Origin: Cellulosimicrobium composti
GTDB taxonomy: Bacteria; Actinomycetota; Actinomycetes; Actinomycetales; Cellulomonadaceae
DNA: 64,000 bases
Assembly: GCF_009711085.1 (NCBI RefSeq)
Contig: NZ_WMKA01000006.1
Span: forward strand, 95,716 to 159,715
Direction of reading: 5' to 3'
In this document: piece by piece, positions 1 through 8,111 of the stretch
How positions within the stretch are numbered: the first letter of the stretch is position 1
Layout of the letters: each line of letters opens with the position of its first letter
Translations under genes and position numbers: made by a program
Notes under the pieces: model-generated
Databases searched by the model: none
Told to the model about the DNA's origin: nothing
The model's input: only the letters and a program-made list of their open reading frames with translations

Positions 1-1
1 C

Positions 2-856
2 GAGTTCCGCTACCGCGACCCGATCGTCGACGAGAAGACGCTCGTCGTCGCCGTGACGCAGTCCGGCGAGACGATGGACACGCTCATGGCCGTGCGCCAC
101 GCGCGCGAGCAGGGCGCCAAGGTCATCTCGATCGTCAACACGCACGGGTCGACGATCCCGCGCGAGTCGGACGCCGTGCTCTACACGCACGCCGGCCCGG
201 AGATCGCGGTCGCCTCGACCAAGGCGTTCCTCTCGCAGATCACGGCTGCCTACCTCCTGGGCCTCTACCTCGCGCAGCTGCGCGGGAACAAGTTCCCCGA
301 CGAGATCTCGGCCATCCTCGAGGACCTGCGCGACATGCCGCGCAAGATCCAGACGGTCATCGAGCGCGGCGAGTACGTGCGCGCGACCGCCCGGTCGATG
401 AAGGACGCGACGTCGGTGCTGTTCCTCGGGCGCCACGTCGGGTTCCCCGTCGCGCTGGAGGGCGCGCTCAAGCTCAAGGAGCTCGCGTACATCCACGCGG
501 AGGGCTTCGCGGCGGGCGAGCTCAAGCACGGGCCGATCGCGCTCATCGACGAGGGCCAGCCGGTGTTCGTCGTCGTGCCGTCGCCGAAGGGCCGCGAGGG
601 CCTGCACTCCAAGGTCATCTCGAACATCCAGGAGATCCGGGCGCGCGGCGCCCGCACGCTCGTCATCGCGGAGGACGGGGACGACGCCGTGCGCCCCTAC
701 GCGGACGAGATCTTCTGGGTCCCGGAGTCGCCGACGCTGCTCTCGCCGCTGCTGGCGGTCGTGCCGCTGCAGATCTTCGCGATGGCGCTCGCGACCGCGA
801 AGGGCCTCGACGTCGACCAGCCGCGCAACCTCGCGAAGTCGGTCACGGTCGAGTAA
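2..856 (+). CDS. glmS: Glucosamine--fructose-6-phosphate aminotransferase (isomerising), C-terminal part
   Basis: This is the isomerase half of GlmS, which makes glucosamine-6-phosphate from fructose-6-phosphate for peptidoglycan and mycothiol precursors in the cytoplasm. The reading frame is open from base 2, so the start and the glutaminase domain lie before the window. Visible are the two SIS sugar-phosphate domains: TQSGET near the beginning, STKAFLSQ, the second-domain segment with LKLKELAYIHAEG, and the canonical C-terminus PRNLAKSVTVE. About 284 residues are present of a usual ~610. The neighbour acpS follows after 90 bp that contain a long inverted repeat. The identification is secure. 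Confidence 0.97.
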   Translation, partial: EFRYRDPIVDEKTLVVAVTQSGETMDTLMAVRHAREQGAKVISIVNTHGSTIPRESDAVLYTHAGPEIAVASTKAFLSQITAAYLLGLYLAQLRGNKFPDEISAILEDLRDMPRKIQTVIERGEYVRATARSMKDATSVLFLGRHVGFPVALEGALKLKELAYIHAEGFAAGELKHGPIALIDEGQPVFVVVPSPKGREGLHSKVISNIQEIRARGARTLVIAEDGDDAVRPYADEIFWVPESPTLLSPLLAVVPLQIFAMALATAKGLDVDQPRNLAKSVTVE

Positions 857-863
857 CCCCTCA

Positions 864-927
864 CCGCCGAGCATGTGCTCGTGGCCCGTCCGGACGTCCG
901 GACGGGCCACAACCACATGCTCGGCGG
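864..927. repeat. Intergenic inverted-repeat element, copy A
   Basis: Two arms of about 28 bp pair almost perfectly: CCGCCGAGCATGTGCTCGTG on the left and its counterpart ending ACATGCTCGGCGG on the right, with GGCCCGTCCGGAC/GTCCGGACGGGCC in the middle. It is the most symmetric of six related copies in the window. It lies between the codirectional genes glmS and acpS, so it could act as a terminator or processing hairpin for glmS. It could also be a REP-like mobile palindrome. Confidence 0.9.
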
Positions 928-934
928 TCCGCCG

Positions 935-946
935 TAGGGTGGGCGC
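935..946 (+). promoter_or_regulatory. -10 element of a predicted leaderless acpS promoter
   Basis: TAGGGT at 935-940 is followed by six bases (gggcgc) and then the acpS ATG, so transcription would begin at or next to the start codon. No Shine-Dalgarno sequence is present. The same geometry recurs at many genes here. Confidence 0.7.
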
Positions 947-1297
947 ATGATCAAGGGCGTGGGGATCGACGTCGTGGACGTCGCGCGGTTCATGGAGACC
1001 CTGGAGCGCACGCCCCGGCTCCGGGAGAAGCTCTTCACCCCCGCCGAGCGCGACCTGCCGCCCGCGTCCCTCGCCGCGCGGTTCGCCGCGAAGGAGGCGA
1101 TCGCCAAGGCGCTCGGTGCGCCCGCGGGCATGCGGTGGCACGACGCGACGGTGCACCGCGTCGTCGGCGGGCCCCCGCAGGTCGAGATCACCGGCACCGT
1201 CGCGGCCCGGGCCGACGCGCTCGGCATCACGTCCTGGCACCTGAGCATCTCGCACGACGCCGGCATCGCCTCGGCCATGGTCGTCGCCGAGGGCTGA
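947..1297 (+). CDS. acpS: Holo-[acyl-carrier-protein] synthase
   Basis: AcpS transfers the 4'-phosphopantetheine arm of coenzyme A to acyl carrier protein in the cytoplasm. The 116-residue protein has the family's N-terminal [10 protein letters not shown], whose aspartate binds magnesium, and the central [12 protein letters not shown], with the second metal-binding glutamate and the CoA-binding lysine. The C-terminal [14 protein letters not shown] strand is also typical. Length and placement downstream of glmS fit other actinobacteria. The start at 947 is supported by the TAGGGT hexamer six bases upstream, which predicts a leaderless transcript. Confidence 0.96.
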   Translation: MIKGVGIDVVDVARFMETLERTPRLREKLFTPAERDLPPASLAARFAAKEAIAKALGAPAGMRWHDATVHRVVGGPPQVEITGTVAARADALGITSWHLSISHDAGIASAMVVAEG

Positions 1298-1305
1298 CGC
1301 ACCAC

Positions 1306-1368
1306 CCGCCGAGCATGCGGTCGTCGCCTGTCGGAACGGCTGGACGGGCGGTAGGCGTATGGTGGGCG
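1306..1368. repeat. Intergenic inverted-repeat element, copy B (diverged)
   Basis: The left arm CCGCCGAGCATGCGGTCGTC matches the other copies well. The right arm (GACGGGCGGTAGGCGTATGG and following) has drifted but still pairs over most positions. It sits between acpS and the 5' fragment of the split AbiEi-like gene. Confidence 0.75.
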
Positions 1369-1461
1369 AAGCGATAGTCGGTCGTCCACAGGCCGGTCGT
1401 CCCGGTCACCCTCCACAGCGCGCCTCCCCGGCCCGACGGCGAGCGCTCCTCGTGCGGTGGG

Positions 1462-1688
1462 GTGGCACCCGTGCGTCGTGCCCAGCTTCCCCCGACCCTC
1501 CTCGCCGTCGCGGCGGGCCAGGGTGGCGTTGTCTCCGTCGCGCAGGCCCGCGACCACGGCCTGAGCGACAAGGACGTCGCCGGCCTGGTACGCCGTGGGA
1601 CCGTCGTGCGCGTGACGCGCGGCGTCTACGACGTCGGCGCCGTCCCGCTCGCCGGGCGGTCGTGGGACGAGCGTCGGCTCCGCGCCGC
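1462..1688 (+). pseudogene. AbiEi-type antitoxin-like protein, 5' fragment (interrupted gene)
   Basis: The fragment encodes a short winged-helix domain of the type IV AbiEi antitoxin type: LPPTLLAVAAGQGGVVSVAQ, then a GLSDKDVAGLVRRGTVVRV recognition segment and TRGVYDVG, as in many solitary actinobacterial proteins. After WDERRLRA the sequence changes abruptly into an unrelated dehydrogenase. The missing C-terminal half of the same protein reappears at 7398-8093. The start could be GTG 1462 or GTG 1471. No AbiEii toxin gene is adjacent. Whether the gene is really broken in the organism depends on whether the 5.7 kb between the halves is genuine. Confidence 0.8.
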
Positions 1689-2309
1689 ACCGAGAAGCTC
1701 GCCGCCGAGGTGCGCGAGCTCGGCGTCAAGGCGCTCGTCGTCGGCGCGGACCTGACCGACCCGGGCTCGGTCTCGGCGATGATCGACGCGGTCAAGGAGG
1801 AGTTCGGGTCGCTCGACGTGCTCGTGCTCAACGCCTCGGGCGGCATGGAGACGGGCGTCGGCGAGGACTACGCGCTCCGACTCAACCGCGATGCCCAGGT
1901 GAACGTCCTCGAGACCGCGCTGCCGATCATCCCCGCGGGCGGACGCGTCGTGTTCGTCACGAGCCACCAGGCGCACTTCATCCGCACGACGCCCACGATG
2001 GACGCGTACGAGCCCGTGGCCCTGTCGAAGCGCGCGGGCGAGGACGCGCTGCGCGAGCGCATCCCCGCCCTCACCGAGAAGGGCGTCGACTTCGTCGTGG
2101 TCTCGGGCGACATGATCGAGGGCACGATCACCGCGACGCTCCTGGAGCGCGTGAACCCCGGCGCGATCGCGGCGCGGCGCGAGGAGGCGGGTCGCCTCTA
2201 CAACGTCTCGGAGTTCGCCGCCGAGATCGCGCAGGCGATCGTCGACCCGATCCCCGCGGACAACGAGCGCATCGTCGGCGACATCAGCGGGTTCCGCGGC
2301 ACGGAGTGA
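1686..2309 (+). pseudogene. Short-chain dehydrogenase/reductase, N-terminus missing
   Basis: About 207 residues of an NAD(P)-dependent SDR are encoded, from EKLAAEVRELGVKALVVGAD to GDISGFRGTE. The sequence includes VLVLNASGGMETG, the NNAG-equivalent strand, and AYEPVALSKRAGEDAL around the catalytic tyrosine and lysine. The TGxxxGxG nucleotide-binding motif and about 40 N-terminal residues are absent because the reading frame runs into the AbiEi-like gene on the left. No own start codon can be assigned, so the gene is a truncated remnant in this sequence. Its stop overlaps the GTG of the next gene (GTGA). Confidence 0.85.
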
Positions 2310-2802
2310 CCGACAGCGCGCGGGGGCTCTCGCCTGCCTGGTGGGTCGCCATCGGGTTCGCGAGCGCCGCTCTCGCGGCCGTCAGCGCGCCGTTCGAGGC
2401 CGCCGTGCACGGCGTCCCGCCGGGCTGGGCGCTCGCACTCGCCCTCCTGCAGGTCGGCGCGATCGCGGTGGCGCCGGTCGCGCCCTGGCCGGCCATCGCC
2501 GCTTCGAGGCGCGGCACGCGCGCTCGGGTGCGGAGTCGGTCACCGAGCAGGCAGGGCGCGCGGCCCTCGCGACTCTCACGGGGGTGGCCGCGGTGGCCGC
2601 GGTGCTCGCGCTCGGGCTCGGCCCCGCGACGGCCGTCCTCTCCGCGCTCCTCGCCGCGCTCGCCGTGCGACTGTCGGCGGCCGGCCCGATCCTGCCCCGC
2701 GGGCTCACTCCGGCCGGCGCGCGCGGAGGTCGGCGATCTCCTCTTCGAGTGCCTCGACGCGGCGCCGGAGGGCGAGCACCTTCCGCACGCCGGGCAGGGT
2801 GA
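2306..2802 (+). pseudogene. Small membrane protein with a frameshift
   Basis: A GTG start overlapping the preceding TGA opens a frame with two hydrophobic segments (WWVAIGFASAALAAVSAPF and WALALALLQVGAIAVAP). Near base 2500 the high-GC third-position pattern jumps to the next frame. That frame continues with FEARHARSGAESVTEQAG and two more hydrophobic stretches (TLTGVAAVAAVLALGLG and TAVLSALLAALAVRL). I read this as one membrane protein of about 150 residues broken by an indel, or a sequencing error. The true 3' end is uncertain: the shifted frame runs to 2802 and would overlap the convergent MerR gene. I do not recognise the family. Confidence 0.55.
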
Positions 2803-3040
2803 CACCCTCCTCCGTCAGCGTCGCCACCTCGCGCAGTCGATCGACCTCGTTCCGCGAGTACCGGCGCTGGCCGCCCTCGGAGCGCTCGGGCGAGACGATC
2901 TCCTGGTCGTCGAGGCGACGCAGCGCAGCCTGCGGCATCCCGAGCAGCGACGAGACCTGCCCGATCGTGTAGAACGGCGCGGTCTGGTCGTCCAGGGGCG
3001 ACGCGGGCTCGCCGTCGCTCGTCTCGGCGTCGTCGCTCAT
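2705..3040 (-). CDS. MerR-family transcriptional regulator (HspR-like size)
   Basis: The 111-residue protein has a MerR winged helix starting at about residue 23 (FYTIGQVSSLLGMPQAALRR). This is followed by the wing region with GGQRRYSRNEVDRL and a C-terminal coiled coil (LALRRRVEALEEEIADLRAR) for dimerisation. No effector domain or cysteine metal site is present. The general shape resembles HspR-type repressors. Its ATG overlaps the stop of the upstream glucosidase gene by four bases, so the two are probably co-transcribed. It may control the shared divergent region near 5209-5344; that is an inference. Confidence 0.85.
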   Translation of the reverse strand: MSDDAETSDGEPASPLDDQTAPFYTIGQVSSLLGMPQAALRRLDDQEIVSPERSEGGQRRYSRNEVDRLREVATLTEEGVTLPGVRKVLALRRRVEALEEEIADLRARRPE

Positions 3041-5208
3041 GTCCCCATCCCTTCAGGCAGTCCGGAGACCTCGGCGCGGGCCTCATCTGCGCGGAGGTCG
3101 AGGCGCCACGGCCCGACCGGCAGGCCGGTGATCTCGACGCGGCCGATCGCGGGCGGCACCGATCGGATGTCGAGGCGGCCTTCGGGAACGTCGGCATCCA
3201 GCCCGAGGCAGATCCGGAGGATCTCGAACGGCGTCGCGGCGGCCCACGCCTGCGGGGAGCACGACGTCGGGTAGGGGATCGGCAGGGGCTTGTCGTCGCG
3301 CGCGAAGCCGCAGAAGAGCTCGGGGAGACGCCCGTCGAACGCCTCGATCGCATCGAGGAGACCGGTCGCGACCTCGACCGCGGCATCCCGGCGCCCGTAC
3401 CGGGCCATGCCTGCGGCCGCGAGCACAGAGTCATGCGGCCAGACCGACCCGTTGTGGTAGCTCGCGGGGTTGAATCGCCGCGACCGCGACGAGAGGGTCC
3501 GGATGCCGAAGCCGGTGAAGAGATCGGGCTGCAGCAGGCGGTCGATCACCCGGTCGGCGACCTCGTCGGGCACGATGCGGGTCCAGAGGCAGTGCCCGAC
3601 GTTCGAGGAGAGCACGCGCACCGGCTCCTTGCGCGCGTCGAGCGCGAGCGCGTAGAAGCCCTCGTCGGGCAGCCAGAACGCCTCGTGGAAGCGCGCCTGC
3701 AGGTCAGCGGCCCGCGAGCGCTGCTCGGCCGCGTACGCCGCCTCGCCCAGCGTCTCCGCGATCTCGGCGGCCGCGAGCCGCGCCGCGTAGCAGTAGCCCT
3801 GGACCTCGGCGAGCGCGATGGGCGCCTGCGCGTCGGTGCCGTCGCGGTGGGCGATGGCATCCGAGCTGTCCTTCCATCCCTGGTTCGCGAGTCCGCGGTC
3901 GGTGCTGCGCTGGTACTCGACGAACCCGTCGCCGTCGCGGTCGCCGAAGTGGTCGATCCACGCCATGGCGCGTCGGACATGCGGCCACAGCTCCTCGATG
4001 GCCTCGCGGGGAGCTCCCCAGCGCCGCGCCTGGCCGACGAGCATCGCGAAGAGCGGGGTCGAGTCGATCGATCCGTAGTAGACCCGATCGCCGCCGAGGG
4101 CGAGCGACAGGTCCGCTCCCAGCCGCACCTCATGGAGGACGCGCCCGGGCTGCTCCTCCGTCATCGCCGACTCGCGCGCGCCCTGCAGCCGAGCGAGGGC
4201 GCGCAGGGTCCCGAGTGCGAGACTCGGCGCGAAGGGCATCATCATCGCGCTGGTGAGCAGAGAGTCCCGGCCGAAGAGGGCCATGAACCACGGCGCTCCC
4301 GCCGCGACGACCTCGTCCTCGGGATGGGACGGGTCGACGATGCGGAGCGCACCGAGGTCGCGCTCGCTTGTCGCGAGTGCGGCCGCCAGCACCGTGTTCG
4401 CCACCGAGATCGAGGGTGTCGCGTCGTGCCACCCGCGCATGCGCAGCGCCGGCTGCGTGCCCTCCACCGGGTCGCCGAGCGGGAAGGACGCGGCCAGCTC
4501 GCTGCCGTCCACGGCCGGTCGAACCTCGATGCTGCCTCGCCACGTGCCGCCCGGCTCGACGACGATGCGGAAGGCGAGCGCTCCCGAGGCGGCCTGCGCT
4601 CCGGGCGCCGACACGCGCACGCCCCGCTGGGCCGTCCCCTCGCCCTCCAGGCGGAAGTGGAGTCCGTCCCGGTCGAACCCGCCCGTCACGCCCGCCGGCC
4701 GCTCGGCCCGGCCCTCCTTGACCTGGAAGAGGTCGGCGAAGTCCGCGTCGACGTGGAGGACGACGTTGAGACCCGCCGGCTCGCTCCCGTAGTTCGAGAT
4801 CGCGAGGTCCTCGCGCATGCCGCTGCCGACGAGCCGGCGCCGCTCGACGATGATCGTCGGCTCGATGTTGCCGGGGCGGGCCGGAACGCGGCCGATGAAG
4901 CGCGTCTCGAAGGGCTCTGCCGGGATGATCCCGAGAGGCTCGACCGAATGGCCGTCGATGCGCAGCTCCCACTGAGACAGCACGCGGGTGTCCTGCACGA
5001 AGAGGCCATCGGCCTGACGAGGGACGATGTCGCCATCGGGGCGGGAGACGCAGAACGACGATCCCTCGACGAGGGTCACGGATGCCTGAGGCTGCGGCAC
5101 GGTGCCGAGTCCTCGGGGCCGGGTGCGATCGTCGTCGATGGGCGGCCGGGAGGTCCGCGGCTCCACGTCGTCTGCGGTCTCGACGGGGGTCGACACGATG
5201 TCGGTCAC
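3037..5208 (-). CDS. Amylo-alpha-1,6-glucosidase / glycogen-debranching-type protein
   Basis: The 723-residue protein has the glycogen-debranching N-terminal domain (roughly residues 40-250, with SSFCVSRPDGDIVPRQADGL and FVQDTRVLSQWEL). An (alpha/alpha)6 toroid glucosidase domain follows, with WFMALFGRDSLLTS, GLANQGWKDSSDA and NGSVWPHDSVLAA carrying the acidic catalytic region. Such proteins hydrolyse alpha-1,6 branches or related glucosides in the cytoplasm. The start is GTG 5208, preceded by GAGAGGAG. It is divergent from a GT4 glycosyltransferase, an arrangement that suggests a shared glucan or glycoside pathway. It lies inside the foreign block. Confidence 0.9.
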   Translation of the reverse strand: MTDIVSTPVETADDVEPRTSRPPIDDDRTRPRGLGTVPQPQASVTLVEGSSFCVSRPDGDIVPRQADGLFVQDTRVLSQWELRIDGHSVEPLGIIPAEPFETRFIGRVPARPGNIEPTIIVERRRLVGSGMREDLAISNYGSEPAGLNVVLHVDADFADLFQVKEGRAERPAGVTGGFDRDGLHFRLEGEGTAQRGVRVSAPGAQAASGALAFRIVVEPGGTWRGSIEVRPAVDGSELAASFPLGDPVEGTQPALRMRGWHDATPSISVANTVLAAALATSERDLGALRIVDPSHPEDEVVAAGAPWFMALFGRDSLLTSAMMMPFAPSLALGTLRALARLQGARESAMTEEQPGRVLHEVRLGADLSLALGGDRVYYGSIDSTPLFAMLVGQARRWGAPREAIEELWPHVRRAMAWIDHFGDRDGDGFVEYQRSTDRGLANQGWKDSSDAIAHRDGTDAQAPIALAEVQGYCYAARLAAAEIAETLGEAAYAAEQRSRAADLQARFHEAFWLPDEGFYALALDARKEPVRVLSSNVGHCLWTRIVPDEVADRVIDRLLQPDLFTGFGIRTLSSRSRRFNPASYHNGSVWPHDSVLAAAGMARYGRRDAAVEVATGLLDAIEAFDGRLPELFCGFARDDKPLPIPYPTSCSPQAWAAATPFEILRICLGLDADVPEGRLDIRSVPPAIGRVEITGLPVGPWRLDLRADEARAEVSGLPEGMGT

Positions 5209-5255
5209 GGTGCTCCTCTCTGACGGGCGCTCTGAAAACCTTCACTTGCAATCGT

Positions 5256-5275
5256 AGGTTTCCTCTTCGTAACCT
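5256..5275. promoter_or_regulatory. Inverted repeat in the divergent glucosidase/glycosyltransferase region
   Basis: AGGTT, ten bases, AACCT forms a 20 bp dyad in the 136 bp between the two divergent start codons. The size suits a MerR-type operator, and a MerR gene is in the same operon as the glucosidase. The assignment is inferred from position only. Confidence 0.4.
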
Positions 5276-5344
5276 GACAAGCGACGGCTCAACGTCGAGC
5301 TCTTCACCCCACCTTGCGATAGCGCCGATGGAGGAGGTACGCGC

Positions 5345-6463
5345 ATGTCGCTGATCGTCGAACGAGAGGGCACACCGGAGGACGAGGTGGCCACGCGCCC
5401 GCTGCGGATCGGGATGATCGCGCCGCCGTGGTTCGAGCTCCCGCCGCGTGGCTACGGGGGAACCGAGGCCGTCGTCGCGGCCCTCGTCGACCAGCTCGTC
5501 GCCCGCGGACACGAGGTGACCCTCGTCGCCTCGGGGGAGCGCCGCACACGCGCGCAGCGCCACGTGCGGGTGTACGACGAGCCGCCCTCGCACCTGCTGG
5601 GGTCGAGCGTCATGCCCGAGGTCGTGCTCGCGGCCGAGGCGGCGCGCTCGCTCGACGAGCGCGAGCTCGACATCGTCCACGACAACTCCGCGGCGGGGCC
5701 CCTGCTCGCCCGCTCGCGCGCCATCCCGACGCTCGTGACGATGCATGGGCCGGTGACGGGTGACAACGGCGACTACTACCGCCGGCTCGGGTCGAGCGTC
5801 GACCTCGTCGCGATCTCCGACGCCCAGCGTCGTCAGGCTCCTGACCTGAACTGGGTCGGGACGGTGCACAACGCGATCGATGTGCCGAGCTTTCCGTTCC
5901 GCCCGGACAAGGAGGATCACGTGCTCTGGATCGGGCGCTTCAGCCCCGACAAGGGGGCGCATCTCGCCATCGAGGCCGCACGGCGTGCGGGGCGTCGCAT
6001 CGTGCTCGCCGGCAAGCTCAACGAGACCGCCGAGCGCGAGTACTTCGCCGACGCCGTGCGCCCCCTGCTGGGCCGAGACGCCGACTACGTGGGCGAGGCG
6101 GACGCGAGCGTGAAGCGCGAGCTGTTCGCGAGCGCCGCCTGCCTCGTCTTCCCGATCCAGTGGGAGGAGCCGTTCGGCATGGTGATGGCCGAAGCGCTCG
6201 CCTGCGGCACGCCCGTCGTCGCGACGCCGCGCGGCAGCGTGCCCGAGATCGTCCGGCACGGCGAGACCGGGTTCGTCGTCGACGGCCTCGACGCCCTCGC
6301 GCAGGCGATCCAGCGCGCGGGCGATCTCGATCCCGCGGTCTGCCGCCGCGATGCGGAGACGCGGTTCGATCTGCCGGTGATGGCCGAGGGGTACGAGCGG
6401 GTCTACCGCGTCCTCGCCGAGGGGAGCGAGACCATCCGCTCTCTCACGGCCGCCGCTGCCTGA
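5345..6463 (+). CDS. Glycosyltransferase family 4 protein
   Basis: The 372-residue enzyme is a retaining GT-B glycosyltransferase. The N-terminal domain has PPWFELPPRGYGGTEAVVAA, the acceptor-side glycine-rich loop. The C-terminal domain has HVLWIGRFSPDKGAHLAIEA and, near residue 280, EEPFGMVMAEALACGTPVVA, the family EX7E sugar-nucleotide site. It probably adds a sugar from a nucleotide donor to a glycan or small acceptor; the substrate cannot be read from the sequence. GGAGGAGG lies seven to eight bases before the ATG. A strong hairpin terminator follows at 6473-6513. The gene is inside the foreign block. Confidence 0.9.
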   Translation: MSLIVEREGTPEDEVATRPLRIGMIAPPWFELPPRGYGGTEAVVAALVDQLVARGHEVTLVASGERRTRAQRHVRVYDEPPSHLLGSSVMPEVVLAAEAARSLDERELDIVHDNSAAGPLLARSRAIPTLVTMHGPVTGDNGDYYRRLGSSVDLVAISDAQRRQAPDLNWVGTVHNAIDVPSFPFRPDKEDHVLWIGRFSPDKGAHLAIEAARRAGRRIVLAGKLNETAEREYFADAVRPLLGRDADYVGEADASVKRELFASAACLVFPIQWEEPFGMVMAEALACGTPVVATPRGSVPEIVRHGETGFVVDGLDALAQAIQRAGDLDPAVCRRDAETRFDLPVMAEGYERVYRVLAEGSETIRSLTAAAA

Positions 6464-6472
6464 GCCGAGCCC

Positions 6473-6513
6473 GTCCGGGACGGCCGCGCATCGCTCGCGC
6501 GGCCGTCCCGGAC
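6473..6513 (+). terminator. Hairpin terminator after the glycosyltransferase gene
   Basis: A perfect 17 bp stem (6473-6489 with 6497-6513, arm beginning GTCCGGGACGGCC) with a seven-base loop starts 10 bases after the stop codon. No long T tract follows, as is usual in high-GC actinobacteria. Confidence 0.8.
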
Positions 6514-6612
6514 TGACACGAGTCATCCTCCAGGGGGATGGGAACGCACCCACGGGGTGACAACGCGCCGCACGCCCCTCCGTAGCGTCGTAAGCGACCC
6601 GGAGGGATCCCC

Positions 6613-7272
6613 ATGACCGCGTTCTTCGACCTCGTCGCCACGGTGCTGCTCGACACCGCGACCTCGCCCTGGATCTACCTCGTCGCGTTCGCCGTGTGCG
6701 CGGTCGACGGGCTGTTCCCGCCCGTCCCGAGCGAGACGGTGATCGTGTCGGCTGCGGCGATCGTCGCAGCGACGGGGGAGCCGGTGCCCTGGCTCATCGC
6801 GCTCCTCGCGGCGTGCGGCGCCTTCGTCGGCGACGGGCTCACCTACCTCCTGGGGCGCGCGATCGGGACCGAGCGCTTCGGATGAACGCGGATCGGGCGC
6901 GTGCGGCGGACGATCGAGTGGGCGCAGGCGGGCCTCGATCGGCGCGGCGCCTCGCTCATCCTCATCGCGCGCTACATCCCCGTGGGGCGCGTCGCCGTGA
7001 ACCTGACCGCCGGCGCGACGCGCTATCCGCCCCGCCGCTTCGTGCCGCTCGCGCTCGTCGCGGCGGCCGCCTGGGCGGCGTACTCCGTCGGCATCGGCCT
7101 CATCGCCGGCACCTGGCTCCGCGAGCAGCCGCTCCTGGGCGCCGCGATCGGCGCAGGCATCGCGATCGTGCTCGGGATCGCGATCGATCGCGTGATCGCC
7201 CTGCGTCAGCGCTCGCTCAGCCCAGAAGCAGAGCGCACGCGAACAGAGCCGGCAGGCATCCCAGCGTCGTGA
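6613..7272 (+). pseudogene. DedA-family membrane protein with an in-frame TGA stop
   Basis: DedA proteins are multi-pass inner-membrane transporters or scramblases linked to undecaprenyl-phosphate and lipid homeostasis. The first 90 codons encode FPPVPSETVIVSAAAI and DGLTYLLGRAIGTERFG, then TGA at 6883-6885. The same frame continues without shift for another 128 codons with the second half of the family: RRGASLILIARYIPVGR, the diagnostic arginine motif, and VNLTAGATRYPPRRF. The TGA stands where I would expect a tryptophan codon, so a single TGG to TGA change or a base-call error explains it. The ATG is preceded by CGGAGGGA. The 3' end overlaps the convergent transporter remnant by about 55 bp. 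Confidence 0.85.
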
Positions 7273-7397
7273 GGAACACGGTGTCGCGGGCGACCACCTC
7301 GCCGACCTCGTAGCGCTGCGCGTAGTTGAAGACGTTCTGCGCGCTGGGGAGCGCGGCGAGCACGACCACCGCGAGCAGCGCGTGGTCGTCGAGCTCC
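7217..7397 (-). pseudogene. Auxin-efflux-carrier (AEC) family transporter, C-terminal remnant
   Basis: The last 60 or so residues of an AEC permease are recognisable: ALLAVVVLAALPSAQNVFNY, then RYEVGEVVARDTVFLTTLG and a hydrophobic end. This corresponds to the final two membrane helices of a protein usually near 300 residues. The part that should lie to the right is replaced by the 3' half of the AbiEi-like gene, so no start codon exists. It marks the right border of the foreign block. Confidence 0.8.
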
Positions 7398-8093
7398 GCG
7401 TTCGGTGACGACGCGGTCGCGGTCGGGTCGTGCGCGCTCGTGCTCCACGGCGTGCGGGGGCTCCCGGCGACGGTGCGACCGGAGGCCGCGGTCCCCCGAG
7501 GACGGAACCGGCGGGACCGCGACGGGATCGCGCTGCGCCAGTTCGACGCGGGCATGACGACCACGGAGCTCGCGGGCCGGCGCGTCGCGACGCTCGACTG
7601 GGCGCTCGCGCAGGCCGTCCCGGAGCTTCCACGGGCGAACGCCCTGGCCGTGCTCGACTCGGCTCTCCACCAGGGCCTCGCGGACGCGGACGGCCTGCGG
7701 CGTGCGCACGACCACGCGCGCGGGAGGCGTGGCGTCGCGCGTCGTCACGTCGTGTGGGGGCTCGCCGACGCCCGGTCCGAGTCGCCGCTCGAGTCGTTCG
7801 CCCGCCTCGACTGCGTCGACGAGGGGGTGCCGCCGCACACGCTGCAGCTCCCCGTGCACGACCACGGGGGTCGGGTCGTGGCGCGCGGGGACATGGCCTG
7901 GCGCTACCGCGACGGTCGGTGGCTCGTCGCGGAGCTCGACGGGCGGGACGTCCACGACACCCCGGACGCGGTGTTCGCCGACCGGGCGCGGCAGAACCGG
8001 CTCGTCGCGACGGGGCGGATCGACGTCCTGCGGTTCACCGGTCGGGACGTCGGCACGATCGGCCGCACGGTCCGTGCTGCGCTGCACCGGTGA
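7398..8093 (+). pseudogene. AbiEi/DUF559-type protein, 3' fragment (interrupted gene)
   Basis: This is the C-terminal half of the protein whose winged helix lies at 1462-1688. It begins with FGDDAVAVGSCALVLHGVRG, runs through an AbiEi-like middle (VATLDWALAQAVPELPRANA) and ends in a DUF559-like fold. That fold carries SPLESFARLDCVDEGVPPHT, GDMAWRYRDGRWLVAELDGR and RQNRLVATGRIDVLRFTG. The pattern of glutamate, aspartate and ExDG resembles PD-(D/E)XK nucleases, though activity is unproven. Joined, the two parts would give about 305 residues, the usual size of this solitary actinobacterial family. Confidence 0.8.
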
Positions 8094-8111
8094 CGACCAT
8101 GCGCTTGCCTC

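Larger units (their letters stand above)
1685..7397. other. Foreign 5.7 kb block splitting the AbiEi-like gene
   Basis: The block begins inside a short-chain dehydrogenase reading frame and ends inside an auxin-efflux-type transporter, and it separates the two halves of one host gene. The eight bases GCTCCGCG occur at both borders (1677-1684 and 7393-7400). Simple removal between these repeats leaves the host frame off by one, so some host bases would also be lost. No transposase, integrase or terminal inverted repeat is visible. Two of its seven genes carry an internal frameshift or stop. None of the six dispersed palindromes falls inside it. Either illegitimate integration of a random genomic fragment or an assembly chimera explains this. 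Confidence 0.85.

Noticed and set aside
4130..6553. Long open frame on the minus strand (over 800 codons) overlapping the glucosidase and glycosyltransferase genes
   Set aside because: It is an antisense shadow in GC-rich DNA: arginine- and alanine-rich, without motifs, and the genes on the other frames have clear family signatures.
6883..6885. UGA recoding (selenocysteine) in DedA
   Set aside because: DedA proteins are not selenoproteins, no downstream SECIS-like hairpin adjoins the codon, and the residue expected there is probably tryptophan.
1462..8093. A type IV AbiE toxin-antitoxin system
   Set aside because: Only an AbiEi-like winged helix with a DUF559-like C-terminus is present, split in two. 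No AbiEii nucleotidyltransferase toxin gene lies on either side.
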